Assembly (NCBI GenBank): GCA_946480995.1 | Contig: CAMLMF010000062.1 | Span: forward strand, 1 to 9,676 | Origin: an uncultured Bdellovibrio sp. | Lineage (GTDB): Bacteria > Bdellovibrionota > Bdellovibrionia > Bdellovibrionales > Bdellovibrionaceae | DNA: 9,676 bases | Direction: 5' to 3' | In this document: piece after piece, positions 1 to 7,602 of the stretch | Position numbering within the stretch: the stretch's first letter is position 1 | How the letters are laid out: every line of letters begins with the position of its first letter | Notes under the pieces: generated by a model | What the model was told of the DNA's origin: nothing | Database searches by the model: none | The model's input: the letters and a program-made list of their open reading frames with translations, nothing else | Translations under genes and position numbers: made by a program

Positions 1-159
1 AGGAGAGTATTCATACTTTTCCTCTGGATAATTCAAAGTCATCATCTTCTTTTGATTGAAGAGATTCTTCAAAAGATGCTTCATGGTGATCGACATACCA
101 CCAAGAACCCCTGGCAAGTACCACTTGGACTTTTCAGAGTTATTTTGCATTACGCTCAT
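1..159 (-). CDS. nuoI: NADH-quinone oxidoreductase subunit I, N-terminal part (runs off the left edge)
   Basis: NuoI is the ferredoxin-like subunit of complex I that carries two [4Fe-4S] clusters (N6a and N6b) and passes electrons from NuoG to NuoB. Only the first 53 codons are in the window, so the cluster cysteines lie outside it. The visible part has a short polar N-terminus, then a segment with GVLGGMSITMKHLLKNLF at about residues 18-35 and a LNYPEEKYEYSP end. This is the usual NuoI pattern of a membrane-surface amphipathic helix followed by the YPEE stretch. The ATG at 159 overlaps the nuoG stop as ATGA, so translation is probably coupled. An AGAGGT Shine-Dalgarno sequence lies just upstream, inside nuoG. 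A second in-frame ATG three codons later is a possible alternative start. Placing nuoI directly after nuoG, with no nuoH between, is unusual. Confidence 0.87.
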   Translation of the reverse strand, partial: MSVMQNNSEKSKWYLPGVLGGMSITMKHLLKNLFNQKKMMTLNYPEEKYEYSP

Positions 160-1736
160 AAGCTACCTCTTCTGAAAACAAACTCATTCTTTTTACGCGC
201 TTCAAGTTCAACTTGGTCGACACGTTGATTTGTCGGCATAAACGGTTGAGCTGAAGTTGGGATATTCAAGTTTTTACCAGCCATTAACAACGCAGCCTCA
301 GTCAAAGTCAGTGCTTCAGAAACAACTGTCGTCACTTTTTTGAATTTCTGTTCAAGGCCCGCAAAGTTAATAAATGTTCCGTCTTTTTCAACGAAAGTTT
401 TTGTTGGGATCAGCCATACGTTGCCAGTCAATGCCATCAAAGCTTCGTTTTTACCTGCTTGCAACCAGATCAAGTTTTGCGCTTTTGAAAGTTCTTTCAA
501 ACGATCTGCAAAGTCAGGGAAAACCGCTTGGTTTTCAGGACCCGCAACCACCACCGTTTTCACGGCACCACTTGCTAGACCCGCAGACAATTCATTCCAC
601 GTTGCCGTGACACCGTGTTTTTCCAAGACCTTCAATAGACCTTTGGTGTTTGGATTTTTGTCACCGCGGATAAGAAGTCCGTCGAACTCGTCGAAGCTTT
701 CTTTATTGTTGATCCAGAAGTAAACCTTCTTAGTTTTGTATTCGTTGACGAAAGTCGAAACGATCGCATCGAACTCTTCCACTGTGTATTGCGCTGTCAA
801 AACCAAAGCCAAAGAGTCAGCTGCAGTCGCTTTTAAAACTTCAGAAGCTTTTTTCGCTGCGGCCCCTGCTGCCATTTCAGTCCAGCCAGAAGCTCCGCGC
901 ACTTGCGCCTTCAATAAACGGCTTTCTTGGTTCACGAATTTGTATACGTCGCGACCTTCATCACACATCCAGTGACCGTTTACTTTTTCATTGTAAACAG
1001 GCTTGATACGGAAGAAGCCTTCACGATTGTAGTACGCTTTAACGTTACAACCAGTTGAACAACCGTTACATACTGTCTCAGCGTCTTTGAGATACCAAAC
1101 CCTTTGACGGAAACGGAAATCTTTAGAAGTCAAAGCGCCCACTGGGCAGATATCCACAGTGTTCAATGAATATTTGTTATTCAATTCCAAACCATCGTGT
1201 GTGCCGATTTCAGAACGATCACCACGGTTGAAAATACCCAACTCATTTGTTTTAGAAACTTCTTCTGTGAAACGCACACAACGAGAACACAAGATGCAAC
1301 GTTCAGAGTCCAAAACGACTGTCGGACCAAGATCGACAACCTTGTGTTTCTTTTGTTTGTGTTCAGCCATTTCTGGATCGTACTTGCCGTACTCCATGTA
1401 TTGATCTTGCAAACCGCACTCGCCAGCTTGGTCACAGATCGGGCAATCCAAAGGATGGTTGATCAAATGGAAATCGAGTCCCCACTTCACAGCATCGCGA
1501 ACTTTTTCCGATGTGTTATTGATCTTCATACCTTCAGTGATCGTAGTATTACATGCGATCTGTACGCGTGGATTTCCTTCGATTTCCACCATACAAAGAC
1601 GGCAAACACCGGCAACGCTTAAGCCATCATGCCAGCAGTAATGTGCAATACGGTCACCGGAATCGACCATCGCTTTGATGATCGACGTGCCTTCTTTTAC
1701 TTCGACTTCTTTGCCATTAATGGTGCATTTCGGCAT
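156..1736 (-). CDS. nuoG: NADH-quinone oxidoreductase subunit G (short form)
   Basis: NuoG is the large iron-sulfur subunit of the complex I peripheral arm and carries electrons from NuoF/NuoE toward NuoI. The 526-residue protein holds every expected ligand set: C34, C45, C48, C62 for the [2Fe-2S] cluster N1b; H94, C98, C101, C107 for N5; C147, C150, C153, C197 for N4; and C223, C226, C230, C258 for the extra cluster N7 found only in some bacteria. The part after residue ~270 corresponds to the molybdopterin-oxidoreductase-like region but is much reduced; E. coli NuoG is about 900 residues. A recognisable piece remains near residues 435-460 (FVEKDGTFINFAGLEQKF). The start is well placed, with AAAAGGAA about 7 nt upstream. 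The gene overlaps nuoF by 20 bp and nuoI by 4 bp. No frameshift is visible, so the short length looks like a true short family member. Confidence 0.95.
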   Translation of the reverse strand: MPKCTINGKEVEVKEGTSIIKAMVDSGDRIAHYCWHDGLSVAGVCRLCMVEIEGNPRVQIACNTTITEGMKINNTSEKVRDAVKWGLDFHLINHPLDCPICDQAGECGLQDQYMEYGKYDPEMAEHKQKKHKVVDLGPTVVLDSERCILCSRCVRFTEEVSKTNELGIFNRGDRSEIGTHDGLELNNKYSLNTVDICPVGALTSKDFRFRQRVWYLKDAETVCNGCSTGCNVKAYYNREGFFRIKPVYNEKVNGHWMCDEGRDVYKFVNQESRLLKAQVRGASGWTEMAAGAAAKKASEVLKATAADSLALVLTAQYTVEEFDAIVSTFVNEYKTKKVYFWINNKESFDEFDGLLIRGDKNPNTKGLLKVLEKHGVTATWNELSAGLASGAVKTVVVAGPENQAVFPDFADRLKELSKAQNLIWLQAGKNEALMALTGNVWLIPTKTFVEKDGTFINFAGLEQKFKKVTTVVSEALTLTEAALLMAGKNLNIPTSAQPFMPTNQRVDQVELEARKKNEFVFRRGSL

Positions 1737-3009
1737 ATGTCGTTCCTTTTACTTTCGAACGTCCTTCACGAACGTAGAATTCAAATTCATCTCTAAATTT
1801 AGTTACAAAACTTAACACCGGTAAAGCCGCTGCATCGGAAAGAGCGCAGATCGTTTTACCTTTCATGTTGTCAGCGACTTTGATCAAAAGATCGATGTCT
1901 TGCAAACGACCACGGCCTTCAAGGATCGAGTGGAGGATTTTATCCAACCAGCCAGTTCCTTCACGGCATGGAGTGCACTGACCACAAGATTCATGGGCAT
2001 AGAAGTGAGTTAAAACTCCCAACATATCCACCATACATTGTGAATCGTCGATCACGATCACGGCACCGGAACCTAACATCGTGCCCAGACCCGCCAGAGA
2101 TTCGTAATCCAAGTTTGCTTTCGCCACTTCTTCAGCTGTCAAAACTGGCGCGGAAGAACCTCCAGGAATCACCGCTTTTAAGCGACGACCTGGCTTCATG
2201 CCTCCGCCTTCTTTCATGATCAAATCCATCAATGGGTAACCCAGTGGAACTTCGTAGTTGCCAGGTTTCATGACGTTGCCAGAAAGAGAGAACAATTTAG
2301 TTCCCGCAGATTTTTCAGTCCCATGTTTTCTGTAAGTAGCTGCGCCATCGCGAACGATGTAAGTCACAGCCGCCAAAGTTTCTACGTTGTTTACGATAGT
2401 TGGCTTACGCAAATAACCTTGCACAGCTGGGAACGGCGGCTTCAATTTTGGTTGGCCTTTCAGACCTTCCAAAGAAGAAATCATACCTGTTTCTTCGCCG
2501 CAGATATAAGCGCCCGCGCCACGGTACACATCTAGATCGAAATCAAAACCAGAGCCTAGGATGTTTTTACCCAAAAGACCGGCATCGTAAGCTTCTTTCA
2601 AAGCTTTATATAGACACTCGATTGGGTAAACGTATTCACCACGAACATAGATATAACCTTTGTTCGATCCGACCGCGAAAGCCGAAATGATCATCCCTTC
2701 GATCAATTGGTGTGGAGCACGCTCCATCATCATACGATCTTTGAAAGTTCCTGGTTCACCTTCATCGGCATTACACAACAAATAACGAGGTTCGCCGTTT
2801 TTCGGCAAGAAGCCCCACTTCATTCCCGTTGGGAAACCCGCACCACCACGACCGCGCAGACCTGAAGCTTTCACTTCGTCGATGATCGCTTGAGGTTGCA
2901 TTTTCAAAGCTTTCGGCAAAGTTTCGTAACCGCCCTTAGCTTTGTAACCCGCCAAAGTTTGATACTCTGGCAAATGATAGAACTCTGTAAGTACTTTTAC
3001 TTCAGACAT
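1717..3009 (-). CDS. nuoF: NADH-quinone oxidoreductase subunit F (NADH- and FMN-binding)
   Basis: NuoF binds NADH and FMN and starts electron flow in complex I; it also carries [4Fe-4S] cluster N3. In the 430-residue protein the glycine-rich GRGGAGFPTG loop is at 53-62, the NADEGEPGTFKDR flavin/NADH segment at 80-92, the GAGAYICGEET segment at 164-174, and the N3 ligands are C342, C345, C348 (SCGQCTPCREG) and C388. The length matches the family. The open frame extends 35 codons further upstream into nuoE. I chose the ATG at 3009 because it starts the conserved N-terminus, overlaps the nuoE stop as TAATG, and has AGAGGT about 9 nt upstream. The 3' end overlaps nuoG by 20 bp. Translational coupling with both neighbours is likely, in keeping with fixed subunit stoichiometry of the NuoEFG module. 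Confidence 0.97.
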   Translation of the reverse strand: MSEVKVLTEFYHLPEYQTLAGYKAKGGYETLPKALKMQPQAIIDEVKASGLRGRGGAGFPTGMKWGFLPKNGEPRYLLCNADEGEPGTFKDRMMMERAPHQLIEGMIISAFAVGSNKGYIYVRGEYVYPIECLYKALKEAYDAGLLGKNILGSGFDFDLDVYRGAGAYICGEETGMISSLEGLKGQPKLKPPFPAVQGYLRKPTIVNNVETLAAVTYIVRDGAATYRKHGTEKSAGTKLFSLSGNVMKPGNYEVPLGYPLMDLIMKEGGGMKPGRRLKAVIPGGSSAPVLTAEEVAKANLDYESLAGLGTMLGSGAVIVIDDSQCMVDMLGVLTHFYAHESCGQCTPCREGTGWLDKILHSILEGRGRLQDIDLLIKVADNMKGKTICALSDAAALPVLSFVTKFRDEFEFYVREGRSKVKGTTYAEMHH

Positions 3010-3482
3010 TATTTCATACCTCTTAGAAGATTCATTGCCGTTTCCGGAGTCAGCTTCTCGTGATAAGTGTCGTTCACTTGCATCATAGGTGCTGTGCCAC
3101 AAGATCCCAAGCATTCCACTTTAGAAATTGTGAAGCGCCCATCTGTAGTCACGTCATTCAACTTCACGCCCAGCTCATGGCAGATGTGGTGAGCTAACTC
3201 GCGGCCACCTTCCAACGCGCAGGAAATATTCGTACAAACTTGTACGTGGTATTTACCGACAGGCTTTTGGTTGAACATTGTATAAAATTTGAAAACTTCA
3301 TTAATACGCGCCTCAGGAATTTCCATTACTTGTGACAAGTAACGAATCATTTCCGGCGTGATGAAGCCTTTGTTTTCTTTTTGCGCAATATACAAGCTTG
3401 GGATGATGGCAGAATCTTTCGCTTCATAGCGATTGAGTTCTTTTTTAACCTCTGCCAAGCCTTTATCTGAAAGTGTAAACAT
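3009..3482 (-). CDS. nuoE: NADH-quinone oxidoreductase subunit E ([2Fe-2S], thioredoxin-like)
   Basis: NuoE is the small subunit paired with NuoF in the NADH-oxidising tip of complex I and binds the [2Fe-2S] cluster N1a. The 157-residue protein has the family layout: an N-terminal helical part (residues 1-70, with the conserved FYTMF segment at 66-70) and a thioredoxin-like part with ligands C83 and C88 (QVCTNISC) and C124 and C128 (ECLGSC). All four ligands are present. The ATG at 3482 is preceded by AAAGGGAA at good spacing. The stop shares one base with the nuoF start (TAATG). On its 5' side is the only real gap of the operon, 71 bp with GC-rich hairpins, so nuoE probably depends on its own ribosome binding site and is not coupled to nuoCD. 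Confidence 0.96.
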   Translation of the reverse strand: MFTLSDKGLAEVKKELNRYEAKDSAIIPSLYIAQKENKGFITPEMIRYLSQVMEIPEARINEVFKFYTMFNQKPVGKYHVQVCTNISCALEGGRELAHHICHELGVKLNDVTTDGRFTISKVECLGSCGTAPMMQVNDTYHEKLTPETAMNLLRGMK

Positions 3483-3514
3483 TCTTGTTTCCCTTTAAAA
3501 ATCAGTCCAGTTGC

Positions 3515-3552
3515 GGCGCCCCCGGGCGCCTCCACATCCTCCGCGTCCGCGG
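3515..3552 (-). promoter_or_regulatory. Two GC-rich hairpins in the nuoCD-nuoE gap
   Basis: The 71-bp gap between nuoCD and nuoE contains two perfect GC-only stems. Bases 3515-3530 form GGCGCC-(4 nt)-GGCGCC, or a 7-bp stem with a 2-nt loop. Bases 3541-3552 form a CCGCG/CGCGG stem with a 2-nt loop. Neither is followed by a T-run in the direction of transcription, so neither is a typical rho-independent terminator. Plausible roles are an mRNA processing or stability element that separates the nuoB-CD and nuoE-F-G-I parts of the transcript, or a REP-like insertion. The stems are seen directly; the role is inferred. Confidence 0.5.
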
Positions 3553-3553
3553 A

Positions 3554-5236
3554 TTATCTGTCCAATTCGCCAGCAATAAGATTCATCGATGCCACGGTTG
3601 CAATGGCGTCAGCCAACATCGCGCCTTTTACCACTGTTGGGAAAGACTGATAGATTGCAAAACATGGTGGACGAACTTTCAAACGGTATGGATTTGCAGA
3701 ACCATCGCTGACTAGATAGAAGCCCAATTCACCATTGGCAGCTTCTGTCGCGTCGTACACTTCACCAACTGGTGGGCGCAGACCTTTGATGATCAACATA
3801 AAGTGATTCATCAAACCTTCGATGTTTCCGTAAACGTCTTTTTTCTCTGGCAGAACAATGCCCTTGTCGCGGATTGTGTAATCGCCACCCGGAACATTTT
3901 TGCAAACTTGTTCGATGATACGAACTGATTGGCGCATTTCTTCAAAGCGCACCAAATAACGGTCGTAAATATCGCCTGAAGTTCCTACTGGAACATCAAA
4001 GTCCAAAGCGTCGTAACCATAATATGGTTGAGATTTACGCAAATCCAAGTTCACGCCAGAAGCGCGCAACATCGGCCCCGTGTAACCCCACTGAATAGCG
4101 TCTGCCGCAGAAACTGGGCATACGTTACGAGTACGCTGGATGAAGATTTTATTATCAACAACCATGCTGGCCATTTCGTCTGTGCCACGGCGAATTTCTT
4201 TACACAAAGTAAGAACTTCGTCGAACCAACCTTCCGGCGCATCTTGAGCCATACCACCGACGCGAGTCATAGATACGGTCAAACGAGCTCCGCAAAGTTT
4301 TTCAAACAAGCCATAAACTTGTTCGCGCAAACCGAACATATAGAAGAAAGAAGTCAAAGCCCCTAAGTCCATCGCGCCAGTACCGATTGAAATCGTATGG
4401 TCGATGATACGTGAAAGCTCCGCTAAGATCACACGCATCGCTTGCGCTTTTGGCGGAATTTCAACGCCCAAAAGTCTTTCAACCGCTTTGCAGTAACCGA
4501 TGTTATTCATTGGCGCTGAACAATAGTTCAAACGATCTGTGTACGGAATAACTTGGTTGTACGGGTGAGTCTCTGCCATTTTTTCGAAGCAACGGTGCAA
4601 GTAACCAATTTCGTTGTTACAACGAACGATGGTTTCCCCGTCCATTTCAGCCATCACACGAAGTGTTCCGTGCATTGCTGTATGCGCAGGACCGATGTTC
4701 AAAGGAACATATTTATCATTCAAAACATCACCAGGCTCGCCCGGCTCATTGTTGAAGTGAATTGGCATTGAAGTCGTACAAGCTTGTTGCAAGTTTGCAT
4801 CGTAGTCTTTGCGAAGGGCATGGCCTTGGAATTGGTGATGAGTCAAGATACGACGTAAATTCGCATGACCATCAAACTTAATCCCGAACATGTCGTAAGC
4901 TTCACGCTCAAACCAGTCTGCACCACGGTACGCAGGGATCACTGTGCCGATAGATTCGTTTTCACCAACTTGTGCTTTCACACGCAAGCGAGAAGAGTCT
5001 TTGGACGAAAACAAGTGATAGACCACATCAAAACGTTTTTCACGGCTTGGATAATCCACTCCGCACACGTCCATCAAGAAGTCGAACTGACCACTGTCGC
5101 GGAAGAATTTTAGCAACGCAGGAACGTCTTCCTTCGGAACTTCTAATACATCGTCACCCACAGCGTGAGTGAATTTGTAGTTCCCGATATTGAACTTACC
5201 CGCAAGGCTTTGTTTAATATTTTCAAGTTTGTTCAT
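3554..5236 (-). CDS. nuoCD: NADH-quinone oxidoreductase fused subunits C and D
   Basis: This single 560-residue frame joins NuoC (about residues 1-150) and NuoD (about 175-560), both part of the connecting module of complex I. The NuoC signature is at 109-132 ([17 protein letters not shown], then LRRILT). The NuoD part begins with [12 protein letters not shown] at 179-190, whose last histidine corresponds to the quinone-site histidine. It continues with PYTDRLNY at 231-238 (quinone-site tyrosine at 238), AMDLGA at 288-293, and the C-terminal NLIAGELDR. NuoD lines the quinone pocket with NuoB. Fused nuoCD is known from enterobacteria and some other lineages; this one is slightly shorter than E. 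coli NuoCD. The family usually has Asp where this protein has Asn237 (DRLDY becomes DRLNY). The ATG at 5236 overlaps nuoB by 14 bp, and a GGAAG sequence gives a modest ribosome binding site. Confidence 0.97.
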   Translation of the reverse strand: MNKLENIKQSLAGKFNIGNYKFTHAVGDDVLEVPKEDVPALLKFFRDSGQFDFLMDVCGVDYPSREKRFDVVYHLFSSKDSSRLRVKAQVGENESIGTVIPAYRGADWFEREAYDMFGIKFDGHANLRRILTHHQFQGHALRKDYDANLQQACTTSMPIHFNNEPGEPGDVLNDKYVPLNIGPAHTAMHGTLRVMAEMDGETIVRCNNEIGYLHRCFEKMAETHPYNQVIPYTDRLNYCSAPMNNIGYCKAVERLLGVEIPPKAQAMRVILAELSRIIDHTISIGTGAMDLGALTSFFYMFGLREQVYGLFEKLCGARLTVSMTRVGGMAQDAPEGWFDEVLTLCKEIRRGTDEMASMVVDNKIFIQRTRNVCPVSAADAIQWGYTGPMLRASGVNLDLRKSQPYYGYDALDFDVPVGTSGDIYDRYLVRFEEMRQSVRIIEQVCKNVPGGDYTIRDKGIVLPEKKDVYGNIEGLMNHFMLIIKGLRPPVGEVYDATEAANGELGFYLVSDGSANPYRLKVRPPCFAIYQSFPTVVKGAMLADAIATVASMNLIAGELDR

Positions 5237-5786
5237 ATGGATACTTCCAGTTGTCTTTCCAAGGGCGTGGTTGATGAGTCGCGATCATACGTTGCAAAGC
5301 CATGATACCATCCATCACCGCTTCGGGTGTTGGCGGGCAACCTGGGATGTACACGTCGACAGGGATAACTTTATCAACACCTTGAAGAACGTGATACGCG
5401 CGATAGAAACCACCAGAACTTGCACAAGCTCCCATGGCAATAACGTATTTTGGTTCTAACATTTGTTGATAGATACGTGTGATAACGGGAGCCATCTTTT
5501 CAGTGATAGTTCCGGCCACAACAAGTAAGTCCGCCTGGCGTGGAGAAAAGCGCGCCACCTCTGCACCGAAACGGGCAAGGTCGTACTTCGGTCCCATCAC
5601 CGACATGAACTCGATACCGCAACAAGCAGTACCATAAGGCATTGGCCACAAAGAATTTTTTCTTCCCCACGCAACCAAAGCATCAAGCTTTGATGTGAAG
5701 GCAACTTCTCGTGACATATCATCTATGGCTTGAGATCCACTCGCGCCATCATGAGACGCAGAACCCTGCACCTGATCTTTGTGCAT
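5223..5786 (-). CDS. nuoB: NADH-quinone oxidoreductase subunit B (cluster N2)
   Basis: NuoB carries the terminal [4Fe-4S] cluster N2, which reduces quinone in complex I. The 187-residue protein shows [18 protein letters not shown] at 45-62, with the paired ligands C55 and C56. The other ligands are C121 (GACASSGG) and C150 (PGCPPTPE). The N-terminus is about 20-25 residues longer than the conserved core, which begins near MSREVAF at 24. I keep the first ATG because ACAGAGGTG lies at good spacing in front of it and nothing comparable is seen before Met24. This is the first gene of the visible operon. The usual preceding gene nuoA is absent, since the next gene upstream is divergent. A TATAAT promoter lies about 77 bp before the start codon. 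Confidence 0.97.
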   Translation of the reverse strand: MHKDQVQGSASHDGASGSQAIDDMSREVAFTSKLDALVAWGRKNSLWPMPYGTACCGIEFMSVMGPKYDLARFGAEVARFSPRQADLLVVAGTITEKMAPVITRIYQQMLEPKYVIAMGACASSGGFYRAYHVLQGVDKVIPVDVYIPGCPPTPEAVMDGIMALQRMIATHQPRPWKDNWKYPYEQT

Positions 5787-5862
5787 AAAAACACCTCTGT
5801 AATTTCATTTAGCTATCATTAAGTAATTACTGATTTTCCGTAGTCCTGACAACTAGATATGT

Positions 5863-5891
5863 ATTATAGGACGCTCCACCAAATTCTACAA
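5863..5891 (-). promoter_or_regulatory. Promoter of the nuo operon
   Basis: Reading the minus strand, a perfect -10 box TATAAT lies at 5868-5863 and a TTGTAG -35 box at 5891-5886, separated by exactly 17 bp. The -35 box matches the housekeeping consensus TTGACA at only three positions, but they are the important first three. Transcription should start near 5856, giving a leader of about 70 nt before nuoB. It is the only good housekeeping-type promoter I see upstream of the operon. Confidence 0.65.
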
Positions 5892-5941
5892 CGCGACATA
5901 GCAAAGACAGCCAAATGAAATTGATTCTCTGATCCACACAC

Positions 5942-5970
5942 TTCAAACTAAAAATTCCGCTCATTATCAA
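5942..5970 (+). promoter_or_regulatory. Candidate promoter of the S8 protease gene
   Basis: TTCAAA (5942-5947) and TATCAA (5965-5970) are separated by 17 bp, each matching four of six positions of the housekeeping consensus. A start near 5977 would place the structured leader at the very 5' end of the mRNA. The match is weak and another sigma factor could be used. Confidence 0.3.
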
Positions 5971-6035
5971 TCGAGGAGAGCCGCCGTGCTAAATCACACG
6001 CCGCTCTGAGGGGACCTCGAGACGAAAGGATTTCG
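5971..6035 (+). promoter_or_regulatory. Structured leader with ribosome binding site in a hairpin
   Basis: TCGAGG (5971-5976) can pair with CCTCGA (6015-6020), enclosing an imperfect hairpin whose base is AGAGC (5977-5981) with GCTCT (6003-6007). Directly after it, CGAAA (6023-6027) pairs with TTTCG (6031-6035) around a 3-nt loop. This puts the AAAGGA ribosome binding site of the protease (6025-6030) partly inside a stem. The pairings are seen directly. A translational control role, for example release on ribosome or protein binding, is inferred. Confidence 0.35.
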
Positions 6036-6036
6036 A

Positions 6037-7455
6037 ATGAAAAAAGTGGCTCTGTACGTCGGCTCTGCCATTCTTGCTCTAAGTATTGGAGCAAACGGAA
6101 ACTCTAAAAGACAAGATTTGCTCATTAAACTAGCACCTGGATTCACAGAATTCCAAATGCAGGGTGCAAAAGTCGAACAACTTTCAGAAAGCTGGGTTCG
6201 CGTTCAAACTCCGCATAACGTGAGTATCCAAAGTCTAGAAAAAAATCCTGCGGTCGAATTCGTGCAACCGAACTACAAAATCACTTTACTGGAAGACTAC
6301 AGCATCCAAGATTCACTTCGTAAAGCGGCCTTAGCAAAAATGCTGTCACGCAACCCACCGATGCGCGATTTAGCGAAAGCAGACAATCCACCCATTCCTG
6401 ACGCTCCGCAGACAACAACGGGAGCAGATCCTTTGTTCGCCAAACAATGGGGCATGCTTGATATCGGCGTGACCGATGCTTGGAAAAAAACCAAAGGCAG
6501 TGAAGAAGTTGTCGTTGCCGTGATCGACACAGGCGTTGATTACACGCACGAAGATCTTTTGCCTAATTTATGGAGAAACTCTGCAGAGATTCCAAACAAC
6601 GGCATCGACGATGATGGCAATGGTTACATCGACGACGTGATTGGTTGGGACTTTGTTTCTAATGACAACAAACCTTATGACCTAGCGATGGATCCGATCG
6701 ACATTTTATTTAAAGGTGGCAATCCTGGTCACGGCACACATTGCGCAGGCAACGTAGCAGCACGTGGCGATAACGGCAAAGGTGTTGCCGGTGTTGCTCC
6801 GAATGTAAAAATCATGTCTTTGCGTTTCATCTCTGAAAAAGGCCAAGGCACAACAGCTGATGCGATCAAAGCCGTTCGCTATGCTGTTGATAACGGCGCA
6901 AAAGTGATGAGCAACTCATGGGGCTCTGAGGGCGAAGAGGCGGGTTCTCCGGAAAACCAAGCATTGCGTGATGCCGTTCAATACGCGCAAGACAATGGCG
7001 TGTTGTTCGTAGGCGCAGCAGGTAACGGCCACAAAGGCGTAGGCTACAACAACGACACCGATGCCCTTCCTTCTTACCCAGCATCTTACGACCACGACAT
7101 TATTATTTCTGTTGCGGCATTAGACGTAAACAACAACCTAGGTTCATTTTCAAACTGGGGCGCAAAAACAGTGGATATCGGCGCACCAGGCGTAAAAGTT
7201 TTCTCGACAGTTGTCGATCAAGGTTACACAGATGTTGTGATCGACAAATTCGGCTTCAAAGCAACATGGGATGGAACTTCCATGGCGACTCCACACGTTG
7301 CGGGTGCCGCTGCTTTATACTGGTCAGCGAATCCAACAAAAACATGGCAAGAAGTTAAGGCCGCGATCTTAGGATCTGCTAAAAGCATCAGCGCCATGAA
7401 CGGCAAGTCTGTTTCAGGTGGCAAGCTAGACGTCAAAGCTTTGATGAACTACTAA
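6037..7455 (+). CDS. Secreted subtilisin-family (S8) serine protease
   Basis: An exported endopeptidase of MEROPS family S8. Residues 1-20 form a Sec signal peptide (KK, then hydrophobic VALYVGSAILALSIG), though the cleavage site lacks a clean AxA. Residues ~27-82 look like the inhibitory pro-domain (ending EFVQPNYK), followed by a linker of about 45 residues. The catalytic domain starts near 130 and has Asp164 (AVIDTGVDYTHEDL), His232 (GHGTHCAG), oxyanion Asn330 (GAAGNG) and Ser415 (DGTSMATPHVAG), so the triad is complete. An acidic DDDGNGYIDD segment at 191-200 looks like a calcium-binding loop. The protein ends just after the catalytic domain, with no sorting domain. AAAGGA lies 6 nt before the ATG. 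It is probably a single-gene unit with its own terminator. A role in degrading extracellular or prey protein would fit a predator but is inference. Confidence 0.93.
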   Translation: MKKVALYVGSAILALSIGANGNSKRQDLLIKLAPGFTEFQMQGAKVEQLSESWVRVQTPHNVSIQSLEKNPAVEFVQPNYKITLLEDYSIQDSLRKAALAKMLSRNPPMRDLAKADNPPIPDAPQTTTGADPLFAKQWGMLDIGVTDAWKKTKGSEEVVVAVIDTGVDYTHEDLLPNLWRNSAEIPNNGIDDDGNGYIDDVIGWDFVSNDNKPYDLAMDPIDILFKGGNPGHGTHCAGNVAARGDNGKGVAGVAPNVKIMSLRFISEKGQGTTADAIKAVRYAVDNGAKVMSNSWGSEGEEAGSPENQALRDAVQYAQDNGVLFVGAAGNGHKGVGYNNDTDALPSYPASYDHDIIISVAALDVNNNLGSFSNWGAKTVDIGAPGVKVFSTVVDQGYTDVVIDKFGFKATWDGTSMATPHVAGAAALYWSANPTKTWQEVKAAILGSAKSISAMNGKSVSGGKLDVKALMNY

Positions 7456-7480
7456 GACAAAGCAGAAATTTGATTTCACA

Positions 7481-7512
7481 AAAGGCAGGACAGAAATGTT
7501 CTGCCTTTTTTT
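7481..7512 (+). terminator. Rho-independent terminator after the protease gene
   Basis: GGCAGGACA (7484-7492) pairs with TGTTCTGCC (7497-7505) in a 9-bp stem with one G-T pair and a GAAA tetraloop, followed by seven T (7506-7512). It lies 28 bp after the protease stop codon. Only four A precede the stem, so it should work poorly on the minus strand. Confidence 0.93.
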
Positions 7513-7529
7513 ATTCCCGAAAGTCCAGG

Positions 7530-7542
7530 CAGTCTCAGACTG
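7530..7542. promoter_or_regulatory. 13-bp dyad, possible operator
   Basis: CAGTCT and AGACTG flank a single central C, giving a perfect 6+1+6 dyad upstream of the small gene at 7606. A poor promoter match (CTGAAA at 7540-7545, 17 bp, CAGAAT at 7563-7568) would place the dyad next to its -35 box. Binding by a dimeric regulator is possible but unproven. Confidence 0.25.
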
Positions 7543-7554
7543 AAACAAAAAATC

Positions 7555-7602
7555 AGGTCTCGCAGAATCCAGACCCGCCACCGATAAGACCTAAGGGAGG
7601 TC
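7555..7602 (+). promoter_or_regulatory. Leader with four mutually complementary segments and a strong ribosome binding site
   Basis: Four short segments precede the ATG at 7606: AGGTCT (7555-7560), AGACC (7571-7575), AGACCT (7587-7592) and AGGTC (7598-7602). Segment 1 can pair with 2 (5 bp) while 3 pairs with 4 (5 bp), or 1 can pair with 3 (6 bp). In the 3:4 hairpin the ribosome binding site AAGGGAGGT (7593-7601) lies in the loop and stem. In the 1:3 form it is free. This is the layout expected of a translational switch; the function is inferred. Confidence 0.35.

Larger units (their letters stand above)
5787..6036. other. Divergent intergenic region between nuoB and the protease gene
   Basis: This 250-bp stretch separates the minus-strand nuo operon from the plus-strand protease gene. 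It is AT-rich in the half near nuoB and more GC-rich near the protease. I see the nuo promoter, a weaker candidate promoter for the protease, a structured protease leader, a perfect 10-bp palindrome AGTAATTACT at 5822-5831 in the nuo leader, and a 10-bp inverted repeat (5801-5810 with 5913-5922) that flanks the nuo promoter. No gene longer than a few codons is supported here. Confidence 0.8.

Noticed and set aside
3009..3114. Longer start for nuoF inside nuoE
   Set aside because: The extra 35 codons are the other frame of nuoE. The conserved NuoF N-terminus begins at 3009 with a TAATG overlap and its own ribosome binding site.
3347..3535. Small gene starting in the nuoCD-nuoE gap
   Set aside because: It is a shadow frame within nuoE, and its ATG abuts the GGAGG with no spacing.
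5915..5932. Five-codon leader peptide upstream of the protease
   Set aside because: It has no ribosome binding site and lies upstream of the candidate promoter, so it is likely chance.
5961..5975. Fur-box-like ATTATCAAT sequence
   Set aside because: Only half of the iron-box consensus is present, and no symmetrical partner is seen.
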